The notes beneath the pieces were generated by a model, which had not been told where the DNA came from, made no database searches, and saw only the letters and a program-made list of their open reading frames with translations. A program made the position numbers and the translations under genes. Of a DNA stretch of 64,000 nt, positions 39,087-60,362 are shown piece by piece. The DNA comes from Pterois miles. Lineage: Eukaryota > Chordata > Actinopteri > Perciformes > Scorpaenidae. The stretch spans positions 2,885,501 to 2,949,500 of the forward strand of contig CAMQGK010000328.1 in the NCBI GenBank assembly GCA_947000775.1, in the 5' to 3' direction. Position 1 is the stretch's first letter, and every line of letters begins with the position of its first letter.

Positions 39087-39330
39087 TGTTGTGATATTTA
39101 AACAAACTATCCATCAACAAGGAAATAAAAGCATCTCGTCTTCAGACTGGTCTCTAGAGAGCTCCAGACAGCTCATAGCGGTCTGTGAGAGTGACCACCC
39201 AGCTGGTGAGGCAGGGACCTGGCAGACGCTAGCTAGCTGTCACAGCAATTTGTTCAACTTTTCAACTCTGAAAACGTTGGAGCAAATGTTCAATTCAAGT
39301 TCAAATTCAAGGTCACAGTAAGGAGTGCTA
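39087..39330 (-). mobile_element. Right copy of the inverted element pair, outer part
   Basis: It continues the host element after the Tc1 insertion: atgttgtgatatttaaacaa, catcaacaaggaaataaaag and tgaaaacgttggag all mirror 35280-35380. Confidence 0.78.
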
Positions 39331-39332
39331 CT

Positions 39333-39905
39333 GTAGCAGCCACAGTGCTGCGTTCGCTGTCTTCAGTTCAGTCAGGAGAGTCAGGAGAGTTTCTGTAGCA
39401 GCCACGGTGCTGCGTTCGCTGTCTTCAGTTCAGTCAGGAGAGTTTCTGTAGCAGCCACGGTGCTGCGTTCACTTCTCCAGTTTAGTCAGGGGGTTTCTGT
39501 AGCAGCCACGGTGCTGCGTTCACTGTCTCCAGTTTAGTCAGGGGGGTTTCTGTAGCAGCCACGGTGCTGCGTTCACAGTCTCCAGTTTAGTCAGGGGGGT
39601 TACTGTAGCAGCTACGGTGCTACGTTCACTGTCTCCAGTTTAGTCAGGGGGGTTACTGTAGCAGCCACGGTGCTGCGTTCACAGTCTCCAGTTTAGTCAG
39701 GGGGGTTACTGTAGCAGCCACGGTGCTGCGTTCACTGTCTCCCGTTCACTGTCAGGAGAGTTTCTGTAGCAGCCACAGTGCTGCGTTCACTGTCTCCCGT
39801 TCACCGTCAGGAGAGTTTCTGTAACAGCCACAGTGCTGCGTTCACTGTCTCCCATTCACCGTCAGGAGAATTACTGTAGCAGCTACGGTGCTGCAGGTAG
39901 TGTTG
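39333..39905 (+). repeat. ~53-bp minisatellite, about 11 units
   Basis: Units start gtagcagccacggtgctgcg and recur at spacings of 51-62 bases (39333, 39395, 39448, 39499, 39552, 39604, 39658, 39711, 39766, 39821, 39876). The last units carry a variant (cccgttcaccgtcaggagag). Confidence 0.93.
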
Positions 39906-40050
39906 CAGACCTGCAGCCACTTTCCCAGTAAAAGTCTCCACTGCACATGTAGTTTAGTTTGAGGTTGTCAGCTGTGTGTCTGCTCATATTAACAATAGCA
40001 ATTGTCTGACAGTGTGTGACAGCTGCTAGCTGCTATTGATTAAACAAACC
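39890..40050 (+). repeat. Module flanking the 53-bp minisatellite, shared with 43530-43745
   Basis: gtagtgttgcagacctgcag, catgtagtttagttt, caattgtctgacag and agctgctagctgct have counterparts in the same order at 43545-43745, after a different minisatellite. Confidence 0.8.
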
Positions 40051-40671
40051 GAGAGCAGCATTTCTGTTTTCACACACAGCCACCAGCTCTGCTGCAGTTG
40101 GTCACAGATGTGTGGATGTGCTAAGACTCTGCTTCCAGAGAGAGAAGAAGAAGTCGGGTGTGGCCGCTCTGGTAATGACGGGTTTGCTTTCAAACTGGTG
40201 TTTACTGATTCAGCAAAGTCCATTCACACACAAACAGACATATGATGCATGAAAACACGCAGTCATGCAAACACAGTTGTCTTAGAGCCACACAGTCTCT
40301 AACACAGTGAGGTCACATTTAATGTACCCAAAGTTTCACTGAGCTGTGCTGGAAATGCTTTAATTAGGCCTCAGTTTACTCTAATATATCATCATCAGTG
40401 TTTTTAATTCACAATGAGTTCTGTATGTCACTTGGATACTCATTCAGAGGGATGTCACCATAGTAGAAATTTAATAGTTGATTCTCAATACCACAATAAA
40501 AACAAGAGTAAAACAATGTTGAACTAGTACTAGTTTTTGTGAGGAAGTTTAACAGATCATAATCTATTATGTATTTTATATTAATGTGAATACATCTCCT
40601 TCAAACAATTGGGTTTATTCAAGTCTATCACCTAAAACTACATTTTACATGACTACATTTGAACACATCAT
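40051..40671. other. Non-coding DNA, nothing recognised
   Basis: Within the likely first intron of lpar2. No exon or repeat boundary was seen. Confidence 0.4.
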
Positions 40672-41090
40672 AGGGATGCACTGATCTGACTTTTCTGTCC
40701 TGATAACTGGGCTTTGGCTATCGGCTGATACCGAGTACCGATCTGATACCAGAGTTTAAGTAATGAGCTGTGTGCCTCGCTGTGTGGACGTGACTGGGAT
40801 CGTTATGTTCTAAGGCAACATCAGGCCTGATTTTAAACATTACTTTATTAACTTTGTAAAACTACATGAAACAAATAAATACAGGTATGTACTGAAAAAC
40901 AACCTTCCCAGAGTCTAAAGTACGGCGCTAAGTCTCCTCCTGATCAGATCACAGTAACCACGGCTGGTAAACTGAAAACGCTTTAGATATCCAGCAACAG
41001 TCACCACAATGAGGAAAAAACGCTAATGATGCTGGGTGTTTAGCTGCGCGAGGGAGGCGCACAGAGCGGATAAATACGAATGAGGCGCAC
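40672..41090 (+). mobile_element. Probable hAT-like non-autonomous element
   Basis: It begins tagggatgcactgatctgac followed by ctgataccgagtaccgatct, a terminus common to fish hAT-type elements. The right end was not identified. Confidence 0.5.
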
Positions 41091-42185
41091 AGTGGATGAA
41101 TGTGATGTGATGTGTGAAGAACTGAGCAGGTAGTTCAGGTGGTTTTCAGAGCAGCGTTTCGATGGTTAGATTTGAACTGGGTGGTTTCACTTCCTCTGTT
41201 TGCAGCTGCATGTGTTTGAGACGTGTTACTGCATAATTTGCCTGGTTTCACGTTGGTGTCTGAGTTCAGGACTGGAATGACTAAAGGCGCACGCCCACGA
41301 GAGCCAAGGTCATGTTATTATGGCACCAAATACAAACAAGCATGAAGTTTGTCACCTGCACCTGTCCACCTTTAGAGCTGCGTCAAAGTCTACATCTTTT
41401 ATATGCTTTTATGAAGTGGAGCAGTTAGACATTTGTCGTTCATCTGTGAACAAGTTGTTTTGTGACCTTTGGTACAGAAGTTACCCAGAGTCAAATTCAC
41501 CTGACTGTAAAGTGCACTGGAACAGATAATGAAAGGTTTCAGGCTCCAGGCTGAACGCTGAAATACGGCTATTGTTCAGTCAACCTCTTATGATATCAGC
41601 AAATATGTGGCTAGTTTTGACTGTTGATGAACCAACAGAACTACACGTCAGGTTTGTTTTCCTGATAGTAAAAGAAGCCAAAGTTTTTCAAATGTTAAAT
41701 GTCTAAAGATTGATCGCCTTCAACCGGTGAGCAGTCAGACTCAAATATGTGCCCCTGCAAGATAAGTATGACAAACACTTGACTGTCGTTTGCATTTTCA
41801 CAGTATCGTCCCTCTGGCTTTCAGCTGGGCAATGCAGCCGGCCTGCCGGTTGTTTTATCACAGTGGCGGACTTTCAGCTCTTTAAACAGGAAGCGAGAGT
41901 CACTTGTGATACTCCTAATAAACCACTCAACATTTAGGCTACCTCTCGCTGGTAGTAATCTAGCTTGGTGTATATGTCCTGCTGTTCTAGCTGGTTTTTA
42001 AGGGACTGATCACATTGAGACGAGTCGCTGCAGGCACAGCCGCTTCAAAAACGGTTGGTAAAGGACTGATGTGGCCTTGGAGCAGGGCTGGTTGCTTAAC
42101 CAGGCCATCAGATGTGATTAATGTGGTCTCTTTCTATCTTCTCTCTCTCTCTATGAGACAGCAGCCTACATAAAACTATCACAGC
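41091..42185. other. Non-coding DNA, nothing recognised
   Basis: No exon, known repeat or regulatory site could be supported. Confidence 0.45.
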
Positions 42186-42191
42186 ATGAAA

Positions 42192-42560
42192 GTTAGGGGT
42201 GTGACGATACACTCAGCTCATGATACGATACACAATATTATAACAGTAAGTTTAACAAAATTGAATGATGAAAATATATGACTGAAAAAGTAGCCTTTTA
42301 TTCAAAGGACACAAAATGCAAAAAAATGCTGTTTGTCCTGTAGTTCCATTTTTTAAGTTAACCAGCTATTTTACTCTTCAATGTAACTGTATTAAACTCA
42401 ATTTGTCTGTTTTCCTCATTATTTCTGTGAGTATTTATTCAGTTTTAATTTACTCTGGACGTCATTGAAAATGAAGGCATGTCCTCAGTGATTCCTCCAG
42501 ATTTAAATAAAAGTTAAATGACTAAATTGTCACCAACAACAACATCCTGCAGGTCTCTAC
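42192..42560 (+). mobile_element. Probable hAT-like element end (GGTGTGACGATACAC)
   Basis: The sequence aggggtgtgacgatacactc followed by catgatacgatacac is a typical fish element terminus. The 37-bp minisatellite starts just downstream. Confidence 0.5.
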
Positions 42561-42594
42561 CAGAACCAGCGTCAGAGCTGCTTCAGGACAGACT

Positions 42595-43515
42595 CAGTGA
42601 CGTTAGTTAGTGGTCCTGGTTCAGACTGACTCAGTGACGTTAGTTAGTGGTCCTGGTTCAGACAGACTCGGTAATGTTAGTTAGTGGTCCTGGTTAGACA
42701 GACTCGGTAATGTTAGTTATAGTCCTGGTTCAGACTGACTCAGTGACGTTAGTTAGTGGTCCTGGTTCAGAAGACTCAGTAACGTTAGTTAGTGGTCCTG
42801 GTTCAGACTGACTCAGTAACGTTAGTTAGTGGTCCTGGTTCATACTGACTCGGTAACGTTAGTTAGTGGTCCTGGTTCAGACAGACTCGGTAACGTTAGT
42901 TAGTGGTCCTGGTTCAGACTGACTCAGTGACGTTAGTTAGTGGTCCTGGTTCAGACACACTCGGTAACGTTAGTTAGTGGTCCTGGTTCAGACAGACTCG
43001 GTAACGTTAGTTAGTAGTCCTGGTTCAGACTGACTCAGTGACGTTAGTTAGTGGTCCTGGTTCAGACAGACTCAGTAACGTTAGTTAGTGGTCCTGGTTC
43101 AGACAGACTCGGTAACGTTAGTTAGTGGTCCTGGTTCAGACACACTCGGTAACGTTAGTTAGTGGTCCTGGTTCAGACAGACTCGGTAATGTTAGTTCAT
43201 AGTCCTGGTTCAGACTGACTCGGTGACGTTAGTTAGTGGTCCTGGTTCAGACAGACTCGGTAACGTTAGTTAGTGGTCCTGGTTCAGACTGACTCAGTGA
43301 CGTTAGTTAGTGGTCCTGGTTCAGACAGACTCAGTAACGTTAGTTAGTGGTCCTGGTTCAGACTGACTCAGTGACGTTAGTTAGTGGTCCTGGTTCAGAC
43401 TGACTCGGTAACGTTAGTTAGTGGTCCTGGTTCAGACAGACTCGGTAACGTTAGTTAGTGGTCCTGGTTCAGACAGACTCGGTAACGTTAGTTAGTAGTC
43501 CTGGTCCAGACTGAG
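42595..43515 (+). repeat. 37-bp minisatellite, about 25 units
   Basis: The unit runs gactcagtgacgttagttag, then tggtcctggttcagact. Two main variants alternate (actcagtgacg and actcggtaacg). Units are 90% or more alike over nearly 0.92 kb, suggesting recent homogenisation. Confidence 0.95.
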
Positions 43516-43529
43516 AGCTCTGAGGTGCT

Positions 43530-43760
43530 GCATTCACTGTCCCCACTTCACTGTCCGAGAACATTAGCAGCCACGGTGCTACGTGTAGTGTTGTGGATAT
43601 GCAGCTACTTTCCCACTTCATATGTAGTTTAGTTTAGCAGGTTTTTCAGCTGTGTCTCTGCACTCTGTCGCCCAGCTTAATTTTAGCGATTGTCCGACAA
43701 ACGGGGCGTATTTGTGCTTCGTTATCAGCTGCTAGCTACTAGCGTTGGCTTTGTGCCTGC
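43530..43760 (+). repeat. Module flanking the 37-bp minisatellite
   Basis: Matches 39890-40050 in order (cagccacggtgctacgtgta, catatgtagtttagtttagc, gcgattgtccgacaa). It also contains one unit-like piece of the 53-bp array (tgctgcattcactgtcccc). Confidence 0.8.
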
Positions 43761-43777
43761 ACTGCAAAAACTGACAG

Positions 43778-44005
43778 TGCTAATTCTTCCTGCCCGTTGT
43801 CTGCCATGTTTGTTTACACTAAAGAGAGATTTTATGAGATTTCTGCTTTTTTCGGTGGGGACTGTTGTTGCTCATGAATCAATCTGTTAGTGTGTGTTGT
43901 GCTGTTTTGGCCTAATTGTTGCTCTCTGCACGTTACAGGAACAAAACTGTTAAATTTTTACGTAACGTGGTAAGATTTGAAGCGTCTTTTAGTGCGGGCC
44001 AGCCT
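43778..44005 (+). repeat. Dispersed repeat module shared with 32531-32800
   Basis: gctaattcttcctgcccgtt, gttgctcatgaatcaatctg and taagatttgaagcgtctttt have counterparts in order at 32520-32800. Confidence 0.78.
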
Positions 44006-44263
44006 TAAGCTGTAAAGCAGTGAGAGGAGTTGATGGGTGTGTCCTGATGTGGGGAGGAAGTGGAGCGAGTGAGTGTGCACAGTCTGGGGTCAAAGATCAA
44101 CTGGAGTACAAAGGGTTGAAGGATGGCTGGTGTCTCAGACTGGGACAGAGGCCTTCAAGGGCAATGGAAGAAAATCTCCATCTCTCACGTCCTGTCTGCA
44201 CACCACACGCCTGAGAACATTATTCAGACGCATGTTTGCATGCACACACTCCACCAATGCTTC

Positions 44264-44265
<2 letters not shown>

Positions 44266-44295
<30 letters not shown>

Positions 44296-44296
44296 C
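44266..44296 (+). repeat. (ATT)n microsatellite
   Basis: About ten perfect ATT/TTA units. Confidence 0.93.
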
Positions 44297-44524
44297 ATAT
44301 TCCTGCAGACTTGGTCTTCCTCAACTGTTTTCCATTTGAATCAAACCCTTAAAGTCATCTCATCCATAATGTCCTCTAAAGTTCTACCTCGCTCCACATT
44401 TTTCTGTTGTGATTTGGCATCTTGGAGGGAGAGTGGCTCCCTCCCCTCCCTCCCTCTTTGTGTGTGTGTGTTTGGATTGAGATTGGGTTACATAGCTGGA
44501 TTGTGTAATTGTGAGGTGTGTCTC

Positions 44525-44700
44525 TGCTGCAGGGAGCCGCTAGGCTGTTTCCATTGTTGAGAGCGAGTTGAACTTGGAGCCGGCGGCGCGGTACGCGTCG
44601 CCGTGCTCGGCTGGCTGAGAATGTGCGAGGGAGTGTTGTTGACTCCAAACGCTCTGCGCAGCTCGTACAAGTTTACCGTAAATGCAGGATTAAAGCACCT
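44525..44700 (+). other. GC-rich stretch after an acceptor-like site
   Basis: After tctctgctgcag at 44523-44534 comes a CpG-rich stretch (ccggcggcgcggtacgcgtc). It could be an optional lpar2 leader exon or an alternative promoter, but I found no convincing donor, so this is only noted. Confidence 0.2.
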
Positions 44701-44924
44701 TGTTGTTGTTGGCCAGATTAAGGCTGAGCTGAGCTGAACCCTGAGCTGTGGTTGGTTCCAGTCATGATGTTCCTGCTGGGACTTGTCAGTCTGTACAGAT
44801 GGTTGGTCTCAGTACTGTAATGATAACTGCTGCTGCTGCTAATCAAGAGTTTCTGGTTTATGTAGGTAAAATTTTTCAGCTTTATGAGTAAGATACATTT
44901 TTGCAGTTTGCATGAAAACAACAA

Positions 44925-44968
44925 TTTTCATCAGGGCTGTCAGTCAATTAATATCTGTGCAAAATGTA
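44925..44968 (+). repeat. Family A repeat, 5' piece before the Tc1 insertion
   Basis: It reads agggctgtcagtcaattaat to tgcaaaatgta, matching the start of the copy at 17020. Confidence 0.75.
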
Positions 44969-46512
44969 CAGTCATGGCCAAAAGTTTTGAGAATGACACA
45001 AATAATACATTTTCACAAAGTCTGCTGCTTCAGAGTTTTAATATGTTTTTGTCAGATGTTTCTATGTTATAATGAAATACAATTTGAAGCATTTCATCAC
45101 TTTCAAAAGCTTTTATTGAGAATTACACAGAATTCATGCAATAAGTCAATATTTGCAGTGTTGACCCTTCTTTTTCAAGACCTCTGCAATTCTCACTGGC
45201 ATGCTGTTAATCAACTTCTGGACCAAATCCTGACTGATGGCAGTCCATTCTTGCATAATCAATGCTGGGTTTTTGATTGTCCACCCGCCTCTTGAGGATT
45301 GACCACAAGTTCTCAATGGGATTAAGATCTGTGGAGTTTCCTGTTCAAGGGCCCAAAATCTTAATGTTTTGTTCCCCGAGCCATTTTGTAATGACTTTTG
45401 CTTTATGGCAAGGTGCTCCATCATGCTGGAAAAGGCATTCTTCATCACCAAACTGCCCTTGGATGGTTGGGAGAAGTTGCTCTCGGAGGACGTTCTGGTA
45501 CCATTCTTTATTCATGGCTGTGCTGGCAAGATTGTGAGAGAGCCCACTCCCTTGACCGAAAAGCAACCCCACACATGAATGGTCTCTGGATGCTTCACTG
45601 TTGGCATGAGACAGGACTGATGGTAGCGCTCACCTCGTCTTCTCCGAACAAGTCTTCTTCCAGATGCCCCAAACAATCGGAAAGGGGATTCATCAGAGAA
45701 AATGACTTTACCCCAGTCTTCAGCAGTCCAGTCCCTGTACCTTCTGCAGAATATCAGTCTGTCCCTGATGTTTTTACTGGAGAGAAGTGGCTTCTTTGCT
45801 GCCCTCCTTGACACCAGGCCTTCCTCCAAAAGTCTTCGCCTCACTGTGCGTGCAGATGCCCTCACACCTGCCTGCTGCCATTCCTGAGCAAGTTCTGCAC
45901 TGGTGGCGGCCCGATCCCGTAGCTGAAACACCTTCAGGAGACGGTCCTGGCGCTTGCTGGACTTTCTTGGGTGCCCTGGAGCCTGTTTGGCAACAATTGA
46001 ACCTCTCTCCTTGAAGTTCTTGATAATTTGATAGACGGTTGACTGAGGTGCAATCTTACTCACTGCTATAAACTTCCCTGTTGGGCCCTTTTTGTGCAAT
46101 GCAATGATGGCTGCACGTGTTTCCTTGCAGGTAACCATGGCTAACAGATGAGGAACAATGGTGTCATGCACCAGCTTCCTTTTAAAGTGTCCAGTCACTC
46201 AATCATGACAGATTGATCTCCAGCCTTGTCCTCATCATCACCCACACCTGTGTTAATGTGTGTGACACCTGTGTGTCATTGAAATTATGTTAGCTGGTCC
46301 TTTTGTGGCAGGGCTGAAATGCAGTGGAAATGTGTTTTTGGTGATAAAGTTCATTTTCAAGGCAAAGACGGACTTTGCAATTAATTGCAGTTGAGCTGAT
46401 CACTCCTCATAACATTCTGGAGTATATGCAAATTGCCATTATAAAAACTGAAAAAGCAGACTTTGTGAAGATGTAATATTTGTGTCATTCTCAAAACTTT
46501 TGGCCATGACTG
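44969..46512 (-). mobile_element. Tc1-like DNA transposon, nearly full-length, inactive
   Basis: Terminal inverted repeats of roughly 70 bases start cagtcatggccaaaagtttt on the left and end with its complement on the right. The target TA is duplicated at 44967-44968 and 46513-46514. The element is 1544 bases with one broken transposase on the minus strand. Confidence 0.95.
45146..46198 (-). pseudogene. Tc1-like transposase, broken reading frame
   Basis: The N-terminal half (46198-45512) has the paired helix-turn-helix region and the first catalytic Asp in VIFSDESPFRLFG. The second Asp, in FQHDGAPCH, lies in a different frame (45572-45345), and the Glu of DLNPIENLW follows an in-frame stop at 45345. 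The C-terminus (SMPVRIAEVLKKKG) is in a third frame. At least two frameshifts and one stop make it non-functional. The DD34E spacing family is Tc1. Confidence 0.93.
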
Positions 46513-46810
46513 TACTTTTTAAAGGGAGATTTGTCAAGTATTTAATATTCTTATCAATGTCGGAGTGGACAATGTTGCTTTATACAAATGTATATTATTA
46601 AAAATTAATTAAAACAAAACAATGGCAAATATTTTCCAAAATACTGCCCACTTTACCCATTTACATTCACGTATCTGGAGGTCAGATATGCAGGTTTTTC
46701 CTCACCAAAATTTAGTGTAAGTTTGGAGCATTATTTAGCCTCCTCCTCAACAAGCTAGGTTGACATGGTTGGTACCGATGGATTCAGTAGGTTTTTTAGT
46801 TTCATATTAT
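46513..46810 (+). repeat. Family A repeat, 3' piece after the Tc1 insertion
   Basis: It continues with ctttttaaagggagatttgt, acgtatctggaggtcagata and tttagtgtaagtttggagca, as in 17080-17450, and ends at the ggttttttagtttcatatta block. Confidence 0.8.
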
Positions 46811-47220
46811 AACGTAAATAAGCCCGCTACAACCTCAAAATCACAAGGTGCATTAATGTATTAAAGACATTAGCCAACAGCACATCAAGATGACATTATA
46901 GATATATGACTTTAGCCCACCGCTACTGTTAGCAAAGGCTGTTTTGCCTCCAGCTAACACCGTCAACACAAAAAGGGACCAAGCAAGTACAAACCTGAAA
47001 ATGAGCATTGCCACTGAATATCGTTGTATAAAACAAGACATTTAAAGGCATCACTGGACTTTGAGGCACTGGGATGCACATTTTTCTCTGTTTTCTGACA
47101 TTTTTATATACCAAACGATTAATCTATAAAATCTATAATAATGATCAGATTAATTGATAATGAACCAAAATTGTTCTCATCATGTCTGTTGTCTTAAACT
47201 AATAATTAATTTGTCCCCAG
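46811..47220. other. End of lpar2 5' intron, repeat remnant
   Basis: 47085-47175 resembles the ATTAAT-type repeat seen at 6250-6505. The acceptor tttgtccccag ends at 47220. Confidence 0.5.
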
Positions 47221-47429
47221 ACTGAAGAGCGGTGGGTCCAGACAGCGGTACAGACCTCCAGTCCTCACCTGTCCAGTTGATGGCATGCTGATCTCCAGCC
47301 CACCACGGAGGGCGAGTCTGAATGATGCCCTAGACCGTCCCCTCTGCTTCCCGTCTGCAGCGCCGCTCTCCTCTCCGTCCTCTCCGTCCTCTCCAGCTCT
47401 CCTCCTCTGATCCCAGCGGATACGTCACC

Positions 47430-56072
<8,643 letters not shown>

Positions 56073-57278
56073 AACTCAAAGGCTGGAGATGTGCAGACAG
56101 ACACTTGACTGATCTGAGTCTGCTCGCGTAAACAAGCCTACAGACCCACGCTTCCTGTTAGGACAGGGTTAAAAACTGTTCATTCAAACTGAATCTATAC
56201 GTGTGCTGCCATCAGACAAGAGAAGAACTGATTCACTTCTTCAGCTGCACGTCTCTTCTAATTTAAACAGAAGCAAGACGCTCGTCATCGACCCTCAGCA
56301 CACGACCAGAGGTGAACCCTACGGTACTGGGCCGTTCGTGGAGCTTTGGAGAGCTCACTTCCTGTTGAGACACAAATGAACCGCCACTTCTCGGCGGCAG
56401 AAGAATCAGCACTGACAGCCGCTCAACAACCAGAAGAAATGAGTGAAAGCAGAAATATAAGCTCAAGTTAAAGTAAAAGGGTTTTAGTCACATCCTCATG
56501 ATGGATTCATGTGTGTCCCAGTTTATTAGGTACACTGAACTAACACAAATGCAGTCGGATTAGGGTTGTCAATTGATTAGAATATTGAATCGCAATTAAT
56601 CACAAATTTATTTGCTCAAAATGTCAGATTTGTCAAGTATTTAATACTCGGTGTACCCAATAAACTGGTGACTGAGTGTGTGTGGAAGCACTGGAACAGG
56701 GTTCATTTCCACCTCAGTACGACGCTACACTGGTCTGTAAAGAGGAGTAGAAGTCGTGATCATTTACAAATATGTTATTGATCAATCTCAGGCTATTATT
56801 AACAGCAACATGTGGGTTGCCAGGTTTTGAAAGATCTAACTTGCTCTGTGTTTTACTAAGTGCAGGTAAACTCTCTGTTATTGCAGAGCTGCAGAGCATC
56901 CAGACCAAAGTCATTTCTTAAGATCTTCAGCTTTACTGTCTGCTGCTGCTCTTTAATCAGAGCTCAGCTGCCTGCTGGAGCCTCCCGGCTGCCGCCTGGT
57001 TCGCAGTCGCTGCCTGCAGGTGTGTTTTATTTTTATTTTCAATTTATACTGTATATATGTAATTTTCACCACCACTTTATACAACTTTCTCCTCCTAAAT
57101 GTTGGAGTATTAGTGGTAGTATGAATGCTGCATTTCTTGAATTATTAGCTGTTAAAATCATAAAGAAAGTAAACTAAAGATGTATATGTATGACTCCTGA
57201 CAGAGGGTAAAAACAAGCCAACCTGGCAACTCATTAGTTCTTATTAATGGCTTATTACTGATCTAAAACATTAATAAA
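56073..57278 (+). other. lpar2: Probable lpar2 3'UTR
   Basis: AATAAA occurs at 56659-56664 and 57273-57278. A fragment of family A (tgtcaattgattagaatatt ... gatttgtcaagtatttaata) sits at about 56567-56648, so the first signal is in or beside a repeat. The true end is not determinable here. Confidence 0.35.
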
Positions 57279-57544
57279 GCCTTAGTTAGAATTTAAAGTG
57301 TAGAAACCATCTCCAATTGTTCGCCACCCGCTTGGGTTTATGATTCTGCTTAAATAATCACAACATTTTAGAAATAATAGTTTTTACCCAAATATTTTAA
57401 AACACAATATTTTTACCCTTCGCAAAGTGGAGGAGACACAAATCCTCTGATGTCCATGTAACGACGTACATTTTATTCCAGATTTAACTGTCTCTTAAAG
57501 GGCGCTTTTGTTATTTTTTTGTTCTGTTTTTATGTGATTCTGTA

Positions 57545-58730
<1,186 letters not shown>

Positions 58731-59039
58731 AAATGTCGATGTGAACCGTTGGACTTAATGTTCTGATGTTTGCTCCCTGCAATGCAGCCGTGGAGCGTTT
58801 GTCTTCTCTTTCATCACCGCTGGCTGCTGTTTGCATTGTGTTGTTTGCCTCTCTGCTGGAATGACGCAATACTCGTTCTGTGAATTGATTGTGATATAAA
58901 ACTTTATTTATGATCACATTGTAATTGTAGATATTATGTACAGTATTTAGTGCACTTACACAGAGGCAACTAAAGAAAGAAACATAAAGGGAAATCAAGC
59001 TTGTCATTTTTCATGAGGATGATGTATAGAAATGTTTTA
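58731..59039. other. Intergenic DNA, nothing recognised
   Basis: No exon or repeat boundary was found. Confidence 0.45.
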
Positions 59040-60160
59040 ATGTTTAAACTGAATCTTTGTGGGTAACACTTTATAATAACCATCATTAATAAATGGTAAA
59101 TATTTATTTTACTGTTAACAAACAATGCAATTATGTTTACTAAATATTAGTAATGCTATAATATCAGTAGTTTGAGAAACATTAAATTTCTAATTTCTAT
59201 ATTGTATCACAGCTGATAAGAAATAATACGTTTTGACTACATTAATAAAGTATTTATTAACATTAGTATTAAGTATTTGTTAGTGTTACGATTACATGAT
59301 ACATATATATTACATAATGATTTATAAATATTTAATAAATTGTTTTTAAAACATCTATAAATATTACATAGATGACTGGAAAACACATATTAACATATTA
59401 CAAATATCTATCTAATAATGTTTATATATATATATTTGCAAGCCATTTTTCCCTAATGAATACTTAATATATAAAATTATTTAAATCAACTATTTAAAAA
59501 CAAATTATAGCATTATTTATACTAAGTAACTATTATCATTTCATTGTATTGTTATTGTAATGGTATAATTTGTGTTATTTTATCAGTTGTGTAAAATGAA
59601 ATAATTTGTTTATATAGCAGATAAGAGATGATAAATACATTCAAATTACATTAATAAGTTTATTGTTGCACATTATGTCATTCTGTATACCTAATTAAGT
59701 ATTTGTTAGTGATTACCAAATGATTGTAAAGACTTTTTGAAATAATTTGCAAAATACATATAAAAATTACGTAGATAGACCAGAAGCCAATTACTAACCA
59801 CTGATAAACTACTATACTAAATAATGTTTAGACGGTTTACAAAGTATTCATTAACCATATAACAAGGTATAATAATCAGTAACTTAATAATAGCATCCAA
59901 ATAATGTTTTTAGATGGTTTACAAACCAATCATTAGCAAAGTGTCACAAATATCTGTGTAAATAAAGTTTATAGATGTTTTGCAAACAATTTATTAATCA
60001 CTAACAAACACTTAATATATAAAATGTTATGTGTGCAACAATAAACTGTATTAAGACATACATTTTGGCATTACTAATACTTAGTAACTGTTATTTATTA
60101 TAATTTCATTGTAAACAGTGAAATAACCAACTGAAGTTTAATCAAGTTTATTAATGGTGG
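59040..60160. repeat. AT-rich interspersed repeat with internal repetition
   Basis: It begins gggtaacactttataataac, a phrase common at the ends of fish DNA elements. Inside, a unit like tttatagatggtttacaaac/cattaacaaagtg recurs about five times (near 59330, 59660, 59830, 59910, 59975) at variable spacing. The complete lack of coding frames fits a non-autonomous element. Confidence 0.6.
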
Positions 60161-60362
60161 TTGAAATGTGATATTGCCCCTGATTTATGTTGATATTCAG
60201 ATGTTTATAGGAAAAAGCTTTTATGTAACGCCGCGTCTCATTTTCAGCCATGATGAGTAGCTGACAGTGACATTATTAAATTAAAATGTTGTCTTCCTGC
60301 CACATTCACCGTTCTCTCTGTCAGAATCAGCTTCGGATCTCTGTGAGACTCTTTTCGTTGCG

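Noticed and set aside
45398..46014. Plus-strand open frames over the Tc1 element
   Set aside because: Antisense shadows of the broken transposase.
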